Positions 10,279-30,923 of a stretch of 64,000 nt of DNA are shown here, piece after piece. The notes beneath the pieces were generated by a model. That model ran no database searches. It was given only the letters and a program-made list of their open reading frames with translations, and was not told the DNA's origin. The number at the start of each line of letters is the position of its first letter. The first letter of the stretch is position 1. The position numbers were made by a program, and so were the translations under genes. This DNA is from Amoebidium appalachense. Its lineage: Eukaryota; Ichthyosporea. The stretch is taken from assembly GCA_963693365.1 (NCBI GenBank), contig CAVNZM010000016.1, forward strand, positions 5,580,001 through 5,644,000, read 5' to 3'.

Positions 10279-13055
10279 TGTTTGTGTGTGTGTGTGTATG
10301 TGTTCTTGTTCGGTTGTTCCCCATCTCCCTGCGTTAATCCCTCTCCCCTCCCCCCCCCCCCCCCCCCCCCCCCCCCAAAAAAAAAGAAAACCCGCTCTTT
10401 TAGGGGGGATTATTTTCTTATAATCCCCAGCTTTGAGTTTGTGCCATTTTGTGTCTGTTGACACAGAAACCATCATTCCCAAAGAAACTCGTATGTTTTC
10501 TATGTTTTCTTCTTATGGTAGTAATACAGTGGCATGTGTAGCGTGCATCACCTGTCAAGTACTGCATGCACGTTCACGAGCACACCACCCATCACACCAC
10601 CACAAACCAATTACTCACCGAGAACCTAATAATGTACATATACACCTACCCACGTACACCCCCCTCCCCCCCCCCCCTCTCCGCCGCCTCCCCCCAGCAC
10701 ACACCCACACACACACCAACACGCACACAACACACATAATGGTATCAATGAATTAATTAGTTAGTTATGCACATCAACACCCATTTGTAATACCTGCACA
10801 CGATTGCACTTGGCAAGCTGGCACACCGTGAGGAAAGCAAAATCGGCATTCATAAAAGCTTCCACACCCCTCACTCTCTTGCACGTGCAAAAAAGTTCAC
10901 ACAACGTTAACCGAACCCTTGGTTCGGGTAAGAGCATTGGCCACCATCTTCCACCCCCCTTTGCTCCCCTCCCCCCCCCCCCCCTCCCCACCTCGACCAC
11001 TCTCTCACTGGTACTATTGAATCCCCCCCATCCCCCCCCTCCTCTTCCTCTCAAAGAGTCATATTCCCTACCGCTCCCCCACCCCTCTCCATCCGGATCC
11101 CCTCCCTCCCCTTGCCACCAGCACTAGTCACTGTGTCAATGCGGTTGTCGGGCCAGTACATGTGAGCCTTTGAGGCTGGGAATGATTTCGACTCAAGTTG
11201 GCCCGGTTGGCTCATGATCATGGCAAACTTCTAACTTCTTTGCGTAAATAGAACCCATATGGCTTTTTAGACTATACCCACCTCAGGTCTGGCAAGTCCT
11301 GAGGTGGGTGTCCTTAGCTGCGGATTTTGGGTTTGGCGTCCTGAAGGGAGCTTGAGGGAGTTGGGGGACTCGCCCGGGAGAGAGAGGGGGCCGGAGGGGG
11401 GCCAGGGGGGGAGGGGGGGGGGGGGAGGTGGGTTGTCCAGAACTCTTTTTGAGGCCCACCCCACCCCTTCCCGAGGGGGGAGGGGGAGGGGGGGGGGGGG
11501 GGGGGGGCTAAGGGGGTTGGAGGGGAGAGTGGATCCGGACGGGGGGCGGGGTTCCGGGAGGAGCCGTGGGCTGCCTGGGGGGGCTCGACTGGAGCCTGCC
11601 AGCCACCGGCCGGCGCGGCCTCCAGCCAGAGGCCTGGCGCGCATCCGATGGGTGGGGCCCGGCTACAATTACGTAGCTCATGATAACGGCTAGATGCAAT
11701 ATCGGTAAACAGTAAATGTTCACAATGATTAGTAGTAATTCAGGTTAAAATGGTACAAAAAGAAAAATCATGATCAGAGCGCATGACATATCATGGAGAC
11801 AAAATGTCTCTAAAAATGCCTTACACCGATTGGATTTTTACAACGTACCAAGAAGCTCGCATTATATTAACTCTGAATCACATAATAATGCAACTGAGCT
11901 ACTAATATTTTCCCCCTAGTATTCAAGTTTTTCGATTCTCTATTACCTGCTGCTAATTTTACTTTCAATAAAATTCAACGAGCAGCAAATTCGCGAATCT
12001 AAACGAATTAGCTAATGACGACGAGCCTTTGCTCTAATTAAAAACTGCAGGCGATTGGCTTAGTATCATGTCTAAATACTGACGTTTTGCCCCCGAGCTC
12101 AGAGGGCTGGCGGACCGGTGGTTGCGCCCCTGCTTTGACAGGTTCAAAAAATTCAGAGGTTGTAGGTTGATTGACAAAAGGAAAAAGTTTTCGTGAAGCA
12201 CTATTTTCCGTGCAACAGAATACAAGAGTTGTAGGGCCACGACAAGAACAACCAGAGACAAGGTAAAGTTACAAGTAAACCCTACTTGTAACTAATGCAT
12301 CTGTCATCAGAGATCGCTCGTGCACTGGCGGGATTGCCATTCGTACGTACACGTGATGGTTCGAAACACTTGGGTAGTTGAAGGAAAGCAAGGGACCTGT
12401 TGTTTTTAATACAGCTTTTCCCGCCAGACCTCTTTAACATGGTGGCACGATGTTAGCATCTTCATGAAAGGGAGAGCAACTGGCCAGCGCACACATGTGC
12501 ACACACGTTGGCGGATGGTGCCCATGTCTAATTAGTACTTCAAGTACTTATAGTGTTGTTCACCATTGCTCTGATGCTTGTCATCACTCAGAGATCACGG
12601 GGAAAGGGTGTTGAAGGAGGGGGGAGGGGGGGGGGAGGGGGGGGGGGGGGGGGGCCAGGGGGGTTTATTTTTTTCCCTAATAATTTTCTAATGATTTTCT
12701 TGGGGTGCTTGAGAAGGAAAAGAACTTTATTATACCGTACTGCTCATGTCTCGTGTACAGTATTGTCTTCATCCTGTGCGTGTGCACGCACCTCGATTCT
12801 ACTCGATTCATACGTTTCTCTCCCTCCTCTCCATCCATTTTCTTTTGGGCGCCTGAAGTTCGCGGGCTAGCGGTATGATAACCACAGTGAGGCTTTGTCA
12901 TTCGTGAGTCCAGATTACTTACCCCCCCCCCCCCCCCCCCCCATCCAGGCCTCTCTAAACCCCCTCCCCCTTCTCTCTTCCCTCTTATAATTTCACAGTT
13001 TCTCTCTTCCCTCTAAGAATTTTACGGACACCACTCGGGAAGAGGGGGAGAAGGT

Positions 13056-13091
<36 letters not shown>

Positions 13092-13462
13092 CCCAGTTTA
13101 AAATAACCACATGGCCCATATTGTAAACTTTGATATTCTAGGACTCAGTCCTCAGGCGGGGCCACAGAATCATGTACCCAGTCGATATTTCTCAAGTTTT
13201 AGGCAAACCCCTTGTAAAAACAACGTTTTATGCTCTCAGCGATTATGAAATATGGACTCATACCCCAAATCGCTACTGTAACACCACACACGGCACAAAC
13301 TTTACGCGTATAAGTATATGCTTGGACCCACGAAACAATGCATATGCGTACGCGTTTATCTAATTCCCGAGGTGGGTGAAAAAAGAAAAAAACCTTTGGA
13401 GCGGGCGACTAATACACACAGGCTATTTTCATCCTCACCCGCAACATCTCCCATATCCACAG

Positions 13463-22182
<8,720 letters not shown>

Positions 22183-24766
22183 ATGGCCATCTGGGTCTGT
22201 TGCTCACTGCAGCCGTTGCTGTTGCTGACAGCAGGAGGGCTAGCCGCGCTGTTATATCTGCTTCGCCCCAAGCCAAAGCTGGACGTAAAGGTTAGTGGTC
22301 CCCTAATCATGCATTCATGGTCACGTCTGCTTCAACAAAAACCACAAAGGGAATAGCCAGTGCAGTTGAAGTTTATAAAGAAAGGCATTTTATAGCTTTA
22401 GGCCTTTAACATCATGCTTCTTTGTGGCTGGCATGAAATAGTCTTGGCGTCTGGAATACTACTTTTACCCATGGGGTGTGTGTCTATGTGCATGCGTCCA
22501 CAGGATGCGCATGCCTTAGTGCGCGCCCGTGTGTGTATGACGCTGTGTATGTGATGTTGTGTGGTGTGTGTGTGTTTGGCCTGCGTATGCCTTAGTGCGT
22601 CCGTGCATGTTTATGACGTGGTATGTGAAAGTGTGTGTGTGCGTGTGTGTGTGTGTGTGGGTGGGTGTGCGCGCATCCGTGCAGGTGTTTTTTTTTCCCC
22701 CACATCACTTCTCTCCTTCCTTTCTTTGTGCGTTTTCGTTTGTGTATAGGCGTGTGCAAGTTTTGTGTGTCGCACCGCCTTTGTCTGTACATACGCTTTC
22801 TGTATACGTACATAAGCGTATGTGTGTGTGTCTGCGGCTGGGAACATAGGTCTACCTCCAGTTCACTGCAGCTTGCACAATAAAGTCAGGCACAATACTC
22901 TGGACACACGTGTGTGTGCGCGCATGATTCAACTTGTGTTTCAAGGGTTAAAATAGTGGCTCGACGGCTCCCGTATCCACGAAAGCTGTGCCATGCCGTT
23001 CGGATAGAATGACTTGGTTTGCCTGTTTTTGTTATCAGGTATTCAATCTGCAAAGCACGTTCTAGTATAGTAGGAAGTCTCGAAATAGACGCAGTTTGTC
23101 TCTGTATGCCTATACACTTGTAGGCCTGTACTCATAAGAGGGTGTAAACAAACATGAAATAAAAGAGGGGAGGGGGGGGGGAAGGCTTCGGGGAAAAAAG
23201 AGGTTGCCTTTACAGATGGACTTTGAGAGGTGTATTCATGTGGGTATGGATGACGATCAGCCATTTTTCATCACAAGCGTTCTAATGGTTGTGTTGTCGC
23301 AGGGGAAGGTTGTGTGGATTACGGGAGCTAGTTCTGGCATCGGCGAAGGTTTGCTGTTCCTCCCTAAGTCCCTTGCCCCACCCCATCTCTCTCTTTCTCC
23401 AATACACACCAACACCACCCCCCCCCCCCCACCCCCACCCACCCGTCCCTTTGCCTTGGGCCGCTGCCACCCAATCTTTTGTGTTTTTATAGGAACACAC
23501 CTGATGATAGGCTCTGACTAATATTCAGATGGGGGAGGGGGGGGGGGGGGGGTTGAATGCGCTACAAAGTACGAAGTACACACAAACAACGGAGGGGGCA
23601 AAAATACACAGCACGAAGTACAAATTGATATTGGATAGCCGAACACAGACGTCCACAAAAAACCCCCAACACAATTTATCCAAATATAAATGTTATGTGC
23701 ATGGGGGGGAGGGGGGGGAGGGGGTTGTGTTATTGGTGGCAAACATGGATTCCGAGATGCCAACAAGCTTTCACACCACAGAAGCAAAAACAGAAACAGA
23801 AAAAAATGAACTGCAAATCAATTGTCCAGGCAGAAAACGTTGTTTGTGTGTACTTCGTACTTTGTAGCGCATTCAACCCCCCCCCCCCCCCCATCCCCCA
23901 TCCCCGCGCCATTCTTCTGTTTGCACTCTCAATCCTTTTTCTGCAATGGGGTGGATTCCCACCCAGTTCGTCCCCCTCCTTCTCCATCACCCCCTCCCCC
24001 CCCCCCCCCCCCCCCCCCCGGGCACCCTCTCTCTCTCTATCCTTTCCGTACCCCCCTGTAGATGACTTGGGCTATTCTTGAGGGTGGACTCTATTTATTA
24101 TTCATATGCATGCTCTTAAGTGATGTCCATTTTACATGTCAGCATGTCCTGGCTGTCGTGAATGTATACTTCCTACTTTGTAACACGCTCTAACCCCCCC
24201 CCCCCCTCCCCCCCCCCCCCTTCCCCCCCCCCCCCCGGCCCTCCGCATGCACATCTCTATTACTTCCATTGGGAACTTGCAAGTCGTCTTGCTTCCCCCC
24301 TCCTCCTGCCCCCTGGTCCTTTAAACACGCGCGCGCACACACACACACGCACACACACACACACACACACACCAGCCCTCCCAAACACACACACCACACC
24401 ATCCCATCCTACCCCACCCACACACATGCACATGCACACACCCCACCCATCCACACACCCACTCCCCCCCCCCCCCCCCCCCCCCCTGTCCACCCACCCA
24501 CCCACCCACACGTACACATACACCTTTCATCCTAACAGCACTTGCAGACCTCCTTTATTCACGCGGTGCCAGTGTTATTCTAAGTAGCCGAGACAAGAGC
24601 AAGTTGGATTCTGTGGCCAGACGGCTAGAGGATGCACACGGCAAGAGTGACGACCATAGTGTGAGGGTGCTGACTATAGACCTAGCAGACCTGCATTCCC
24701 TACCTGGTGTGTGTGGGTGTGGGAGTGTGTGTGTGTCGTGTGTGTTTTCTTTCTTTCTTTCCTTTT

Positions 24767-24797
<31 letters not shown>

Positions 24798-25563
24798 GGT
24801 GGGGGGGAATGGGAAGGGGAAGGGAGAGGGTGGAGGGGTTAAAGGGTGAGGGAGTGGGGGGGGGGGGGGGGGGTTTGACTATAGACCTAGAAGACCTGGA
24901 TTCCCTGCCTGGTATGTGCGGGTGTGGGGGGTTGGTGGGTGGCTGGGTGGCTGGGCGGGTGGGTGGGGGGAAGGGGGTGGGGGGAAAGGGAGGGGAGGGA
25001 AGGGAGAGGGGGGGGGGGGAGGCTTGTGGGTAGGGGTGTGTGTTTGTGTGAAAGGGGGGGGGGGGGGGGGGGGGGGGGGGGGATGGGGGAAGGGGGGGTC
25101 TGTGTTTGTGATAGGCCGGGGGGGGGGGGGAAGAAGGCAATGGCTGTGTGCTCTTTGATTGTGTTTGAGCGTGTGTATGTCTTTATGTACCTGCGTGCCT
25201 GCACGGGTCACTGTGCGGACGTGTGCATTACCGGGGAGGGGGGGCGGGAGAGGGGAGGAGGGAAGGTGAGGTTGAGTAAGGATTGGGGAGGAGGCGAAGA
25301 AAAGGGTGGATGTGTGCTGTGTGGCGGGGTGTGGGGTGGACAGAATTTTGCATGGTTGTGTGTATGTCTTCATTTGTATGAACGGAACACTGCGAGCCAT
25401 GGACGTTGCTTTGTCTACTCATATCATACATACATTTACACACACACAGGCACAGGCACACTCGCGTACGCAAACACCAATGATTGCCTTCGTGCGTGCA
25501 CTTGCCACGGTGTATGTGTTACTGTCAAACACTCACTTGTACGGCCTGAGGTACAGACAGATA

Positions 25564-25602
<39 letters not shown>

Positions 25603-26333
25603 AAACACACGCACACACATAAACTCTATTTACACGTGTGTAGCTTACCACTAAGCCTAACATCTTTGTGTTTACAGGCAAAGCCAAGGAGGCTCTTTCC
25701 TTATTTGGGCGTATCGACGTGTTGATCAACAATGCCGGCCTAAGCACACGTGCAAAGGCAATCGACACAAAGGCAGATACCCCCCCCCCCCCGCCTCCCC
25801 TCTCTCCCCCCTCAACCTCTTCTTTTCTCCACCCGTCCACCTCCCTCTTTTTTCAACCGTCCCTCCCCCCCCCCCCCCCCCCCCTTTAACCCTCCCCTCC
25901 CCCTTCCCCCCCTCCCCTTACGCTTGCATCCCCCCCCCCCCCAAACCCGCCCTTACACCCGCCTTTCCCAGAGGCAGTTTGACGTTCCTGGTGGCTATGG
26001 TTCATATATGACTGTATCTTTGTTGTCTGTATGTCTCCTCTCTCCCCCCCCCCCCTCCGGCCGCCTCCCTCTGACCTGTGTGCTATGCTGTAGATGGGGC
26101 TTTTATAATGTTACACTGCACGCGTGCACACACACACACACCGGTACACGTACCAACACAGAGTTGGATGTAGATTTGATGCTGATGAACACTTTCTATC
26201 CTATGTGGACACACGCACACATGCCTGCACGCACGCGCGCGTGCACACACACACACACACACATACGCAAGCACACACGCACACACACACACAAACACAC
26301 AGACACACAGACCCCCCCCCCCCCCCCCCCCCC

Positions 26334-26367
<34 letters not shown>

Positions 26368-26991
26368 AGAATGGACTGTTTGAGATGGATAATTTTCAGG
26401 TGTACCTAGCAATCTACATGGTGTTGTCCGTCATGAATGTGTACCTCAATCTCTGTAACACACTTCTAACCCCCCTCTCCCCCCTCCCCCCTCCCCCTCC
26501 CCCTCCCCCTCCCCCTCTCCCCCCCCCCCCCCCCCCCCCACACACACACACGCGTACACGTACACGTACACAGTTTGACGTTGATGTAATGATGATGAAC
26601 GTCAATTTTCTGTCCTATGTTGCTCTGACCAAGGCTGTACTTCCCGGTATGATTGAACGAAGGAGCGGCTATATTGTAAACACGAGCAGTATGCAAGGTG
26701 CGTGTCCCCCCCCCCCCCCCCCCCTCCCCCTCCCCCCTCTTTCCCTTCTTACCCCCCCTCACCCCCCCCCCCTCACCCTCCCCCCCTTGCCACCTCTCCC
26801 TTCCCCCCTTACCCCCCCCCCCCCCCCCCCCCCCCCCGCCTCTCACTTCCTTACCCCCAATTCTCCCCCCTCCCCCCCTCCCTCCTACCGAGGATAGTCT
26901 CTGCTTATCATGCATACTTTTGTGTGTGATATGCAATCGACATTGTGAGTTGTCCGTCGTAAATGTGTACGTCATACTCGGTAACGCACCT

Positions 26992-27031
<40 letters not shown>

Positions 27032-28873
27032 ACCGGGGAACCGCCTGCCGAATAATTTTTCTGCGCATTGTTGCATCTTTTTCTTGTGTTTCTTTCTTGC
27101 ATATCTGCATTGTATATTCCGTCGTTACCTCTTGTACTTACTGTGTAAGGTATCCCCCCCCCCCCCCCCCCCCCCCCCCTCCCCCCCCTCCCCCATATGT
27201 ATTACTTGATACTCTGTCAACACACTAACCCCCCCCCCCGTCCCCCCCTGAGGATGGGCTCTTCTTATTATGCATACTCTTTTATGTATGGTTTGCATTC
27301 TGCTTCGTGTTATCCGTTGTTCTTGTGTACTTCGTACTTTATGACACATTTAAAGCCCCCCTCCCTCCCTCCCTCCCCCCACTCCTCCCCCCTACCGCCC
27401 AACACACATGCACACATAGTACTTGATATTGAGTAAAACACACATGCTCACCATCCCCCCCCCCCCCCCCCCCTCTCCGTCTCTGTTTTCCAGGGCTTGT
27501 GTCCATCCCTTTCCGTGCGTCCTATGCGGCATCCAAGCATGCCCTTCATGGGTACTTTGACTGTTTGCGCAGCGAGGTGGCTTCAGGCAACGTGCTCGTG
27601 CTGAACGTGTGCCCGAGGTGTGCACGTGTGTGTGTGTGTACGTGTGTGTGTGTACGTGTGTGTGTACGTGTGTGTGTGTGTACGTGTGTGTGTGTACGTG
27701 TGTGTGTACGTGTGTGTGTACGTGTGTGTGTGTGTGTGTACGTGTGTGTGTGTGTACGTGTGTGTACGTGTGTGTGTGTGTACGTGTGTGTGTACGTGTG
27801 TGTGTACGTGTGTGTGTGTGTACGTGTGGGTGTGTGTTCGTGTGGGTGGGTGGGTGGGTGGGTGGGTGGGGGTGGAGATGGGTGCGTGTGTGTGTGCACG
27901 TCGTTTGTGTTGTGCGTGTGTGTTTGGTGGTGGGGGGGGGAGGGGAGGGGGGGGGATTGACGCCATGTGTGTGTGAATGGGTATGGGTGTGGGTGTATGT
28001 GGTGCCTGGGGGGGGGGGGGGGGGGGGGGGGAGAAGGGGGGAGGGGGAATGCAACGTGTATCTGGAAGGAGGTGGGATGGGTGGGTGTGGGTGTTTGTTG
28101 GTGTGTGTCTAGGTGAGTCCGTGCATGAATGTGTGTGCGTGGGTGTGGTGATGGCGGAAGGTGTGCATGTGTGGGTGGGTGTGTGCGTGTGTGTGGTGGT
28201 GGTGGAAGGTGTGTATGTGTGTGTGTGCCTGTGTGTTTGCGTGCGCACACGTGTGTGTGCGCTTGTGTGTTTGTGTGCGCGCACGTGTGCGTGTGTGTGT
28301 TGCGCAGCATTCGTGCGCCGGGGGCGGGCGGGCGGGGGGAGGGGGGGGGGGGGAGGTTAGCATCGAACATTGGATTTAAATATGCTGACTTTTGGTGGCT
28401 CAGCTATGTGCGGACGAATCTCTCACGGAATGCCGTGACAGCCGATGGGTCAAAACACGGCAAGATGGACAAAACAACAGAAAAGGTATGCCACACTACC
28501 CAACACTGCAACTCCCCCCATCCCTCCTCCGCAAATATCTGCACGGTGTTGTCCGTCGTGAATGTGTACTTCATACTCTGTAACATATTCTAACCCCCCC
28601 CCCCCCCTCCCCTCCCGTTGTAAAAAAAAAAAAGGAAAAAGGAAACACCACAGCGCACGCGCGCGCACACACACAAACACATGAAGATGGACGCATACCA
28701 TCACACATATACATATACTCACACCCGCGCACACCCGTGCACGCACACCTACACGCACATGCACACGCGCACGCACAGAGCCACACACACCGACACACAG
28801 ACATACAATGATCATTTAACGTGTGCAGTCAATCAAAGGGATGGGCACACACTTTTTCCCTTCTCCCCCCCCT

Positions 28874-28904
<31 letters not shown>

Positions 28905-28950
28905 CGCCCATCCCATTACCATCACTACGATCACCCACCCAGCCACCCGT

Positions 28951-28985
<35 letters not shown>

Positions 28986-29280
28986 ACTTCTAATAACATA
29001 GCCACCACAAATACCTTAAGACTAACCTCACACACACGCACAAACATCACTCCTCTTCGCCATATCTCCAACCACATCTCCTTTGCTACAGGGATTCCCA
29101 CCCGAATATGTTGCGTCCCAAATACTCCAAGGAATGGCAGCCGACTCTGGAACACTGCTCGTTGCCGATACGACCTCAATAATTGGTTATTACATGCGGA
29201 CCCTCTGTCCTTCCCTATTGTTTACATATCTGAAGAGAAGGGCAATAAAAGGAGAGGCGGAAGTGTCAAAGAAGCAATAG
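22183..29280 (+). CDS. DHRS7B: DHRS7B-like short-chain dehydrogenase/reductase (8 exons)
   Basis: Exons: 22183-22290, 23303-23348, 24539-24706, 25678-25772, 26574-26697, 27494-27617, 28404-28485, 29092-29280 (TAG), about 311 residues. Family members are membrane-anchored NADP(H)-dependent reductases; animal DHRS7B reduces acyl/alkyl-dihydroxyacetone phosphate in ether-lipid synthesis. Visible: an N-terminal anchor ([16 protein letters not shown], about 12-27), cofactor motif [13 protein letters not shown], catalytic Ser in NTSS, catalytic YAASK, the DHRS7B-specific [13 protein letters not shown], and a hydrophobic C-terminal segment ([16 protein letters not shown]). The length is close to animal DHRS7B. 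There is no SKL-type peroxisomal tail; the protein ends SKKQ. Phases agree at all joins. The exon 4 donor is GC (AAG|GCAGAT); using it aligns exons 4 and 5 with the family without a gap. The substrate is inferred from family membership. Confidence 0.92.
23537..23892. repeat. 54-bp perfect inverted repeat with 248-nt loop
   Basis: 23537-23590 (G16 followed by TTGAATGCGCTACAAAG and so on) is the exact reverse complement of 23839-23892, ending in C16. Both arms are the 3' end of the dispersed repeat, in opposite orientations, including equal-length G and C runs. It lies in DHRS7B intron 2. The minus-oriented arm is the only clear antisense intronic copy of the family. Confidence 0.9.
24079..24194 (+). 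repeat. Dispersed repeat copy
   Basis: In DHRS7B intron 2, sense orientation. It runs from TGAGGGTGGACTCTATTTAT to TTTGTAACACGCTCTAAC, then enters a C-rich tract. The middle is diverged. Confidence 0.75.
24876..24927 (+). repeat. Intronic copy of the DHRS7B exon 3 tail and donor
   Basis: This 52-bp stretch matches 24671-24722, the last 36 bases of exon 3 plus the start of intron 3, with about 5 mismatches. It carries its own strong donor GTATGT at 24907. If CTATAG ending at 24885 acted as acceptor, a 27-nt exon (24880-24906 region) would be in frame and add nine residues resembling DLADLHSLP. Use as an exon is hypothetical. Confidence 0.75.
25773..25778 (+). other. GC-type 5' splice site
   Basis: Exon 4 of the DHRS7B gene ends ...GACACAAAG and the intron starts GCAGAT. 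No GT occurs before the C-rich tract destroys the frame. Joining after AAG to the acceptor at 26573 gives an ungapped family alignment (IDTK then FDVDVMMMN). GC-AG is a known minor intron class. Confidence 0.75.
26157..26210 (+). repeat. Intronic copy of the DHRS7B exon 5 start and acceptor
   Basis: A (CA)n-plus-ACACAG acceptor-like context is followed by coding-like sequence giving [14 protein letters not shown], a diverged echo of [14 protein letters not shown] at the true exon 5 (26574). A shorter echo, GCAGTTTGACGTT, occurs at about 25975-25988. Three acceptor-plus-exon-head copies therefore lie in a row, of which only the last gives the full conserved exon. Confidence 0.7.
26412..26470 (+). 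repeat. Dispersed repeat, 3' half
   Basis: In DHRS7B intron 4, sense. GGTGTTGTCCGTCATGAATG continues to TCTGTAACACACTTCTAAC and a C-rich tract. Confidence 0.75.
26890..26992 (+). repeat. Dispersed repeat copy
   Basis: In DHRS7B intron 5, sense. GAGGATAGTCTCTGCTTATC begins the copy and GTAACGCACCTA precedes a C run of more than 30. Confidence 0.8.
27249..27355 (+). repeat. Dispersed repeat copy
   Basis: In DHRS7B intron 5, sense, about 260 bp after the previous copy. It is close to the 45768 and 46463 modules (TGAGGATGGGCTCTTCTTAT to CTTTATGACACATTTAAAG). Confidence 0.85.
27618..27860 (+). repeat. (GTGTGTGTAC)n-type array starting at a splice donor
   Basis: The donor of DHRS7B exon 6 (GAG|GTGTGCAC) runs directly into an array of TACGTGTGTGTG units with variable GT number, then (GGGT)n. 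The microsatellite itself supplies the donor dinucleotide. Confidence 0.9.
28538..28594 (+). repeat. Dispersed repeat, 3' half
   Basis: In DHRS7B intron 7, sense. CGGTGTTGTCCGTCGTGAAT runs to CTGTAACATATTCTAAC and a C run. Confidence 0.85.
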
Positions 29281-29528
29281 AAGTATGATTTTTTTTAAAA
29301 CTTTAATATATAGAGTTGGTTTGAGGTGATAACCAATGATATTACACAGATATAAGTTTACCTGAATGATGTTGAGTGTGCTGAAAAGGTAGTGTGTTGA
29401 TTTGGCGTCTTCGCCTTTGAGTGAAGTAATGATGTCTGTGTGGGCAGTCTCTGAATAACGCTCTTAATGCATGTATGGTTTCTGTATCTGTGTCCCTAGC
29501 GAGATACCACAAGACAAAGTTTCACCCA

Positions 29529-29570
<42 letters not shown>

Positions 29571-29590
29571 AAAACAAAAAAACAAAAAAA

Positions 29591-29666
<76 letters not shown>

Positions 29667-30324
29667 ATCTCCCATGCAACCACCACCACCATTAAAAACG
29701 TTTATCGTTTTTAGTGCGTCTTAGAAATATTGTGTTGGTAGCTAGAAATTCACATAGTTTGACTAGATTGACACATATAGACCACGTTTTATTTCCCTCT
29801 CCCCTCCTCTGAGTCTCCTTTCTGTTATCATCTTATAAAAACATTTATGGTTACATTATCTTTCCTCACTCCCTTTAATTGACCTGTTAATAATGATTCC
29901 ATAAATTAGTTTTAAAACGGTTACAGTTATTTCCCCTCCCCAAGGCCTCCATCCCTCTTTTCATCTGATCATGTAATACAACTAAATTAGCATACGGTTA
30001 AAGGAAAGGCAGAAGTGTGTAAACAACATGTTGCCAAAAGTGGCGATTCGTGTATTCTGCAGTTGCGTGAACTGCGATTGATGACTGCTAAACTTTATCT
30101 CGCTGCTTCGAGTTATTGGGCAATAGTGATTAAGGGTTTAGACGTGGTGTAGTGCAAATAAATAATAACATTTACGGTGACGTTACAAGTAAACTGTATA
30201 ATTATAACGATGAATGTTTGAGTCGTGTGGGGGTAAAATCCTCCCTTCCCCCTCCGGGCAGGCCCCAACCCAACTCCACCCACCCACCCAAGGCCAACCT
30301 CCCACACACACACACTTGCGCATG

Positions 30325-30356
<32 letters not shown>

Positions 30357-30399
30357 TGCATGCACACGCACACACACACACACACACACACTTGCGCAT

Positions 30400-30434
<35 letters not shown>

Positions 30435-30828
30435 TGCATGCACACGCACACACACACTTCCGCAATGCACACATACACACACGTGACCCTCCCCTCCCCC
30501 CCTTGGCCATAAACCCCATGTATCATGCCCCATTCATCCCCACCAAAAAAGGGAATGCTCAGAGAGGCTCCGCCTGAAGCTTTAAGTGTACAATTTATGT
30601 GCCCAAATTTTTGTCGGTGGCAGAGTCTGTGTAGAACCGCACGTGCGGGCGCGTACACGTGTACACGTGTGACACTGTGCGTGTGTACCGTACATATGTT
30701 GTGATTGAATGTGTTTCTTTTCTTTCTTTCTTTTCTTTTCTCTTTTCTTTTCCTGCTAGGTGGTGGTATCGGTGATGGTGATTGGTGGTGTGTGCCTGTG
30801 TACATGCGCGCGCGCGTGTGTGTGTGTC

Positions 30829-30862
<34 letters not shown>

Positions 30863-30883
30863 TGGTGGCGGTGGTTGGGGGGA

Positions 30884-30923
<40 letters not shown>

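Larger units (their letters stand above)
8472..13462. other. Gene-free stretch upstream of the coiled-coil gene
   Basis: Apart from the repeats listed separately, it holds a C run at about 9819-9863, (GT)n with CG steps at 10050-10150, (CT)n then (GT)n at 10200-10300, a C run at about 10350-10376, G-rich tracts at 11385-11510 and 12620-12655, a C run at 12922-12942 and a G run at about 13055-13089. A 12-bp stem with a 10-nt loop occurs at 11276-11309. 9140-9770 and 11690-12550 are ordinary sequence. I found no recognisable coding exon, tRNA or rRNA. Confidence 0.65.

Noticed and set aside
12034-12261. 75-codon minus-strand frame
   Set aside because: No motif, no neighbouring exon and no good start context.
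30303-30470. Regularly spaced repeats as a CRISPR array
   Set aside because: The spacers are themselves CA repeats; this is a eukaryotic minisatellite.
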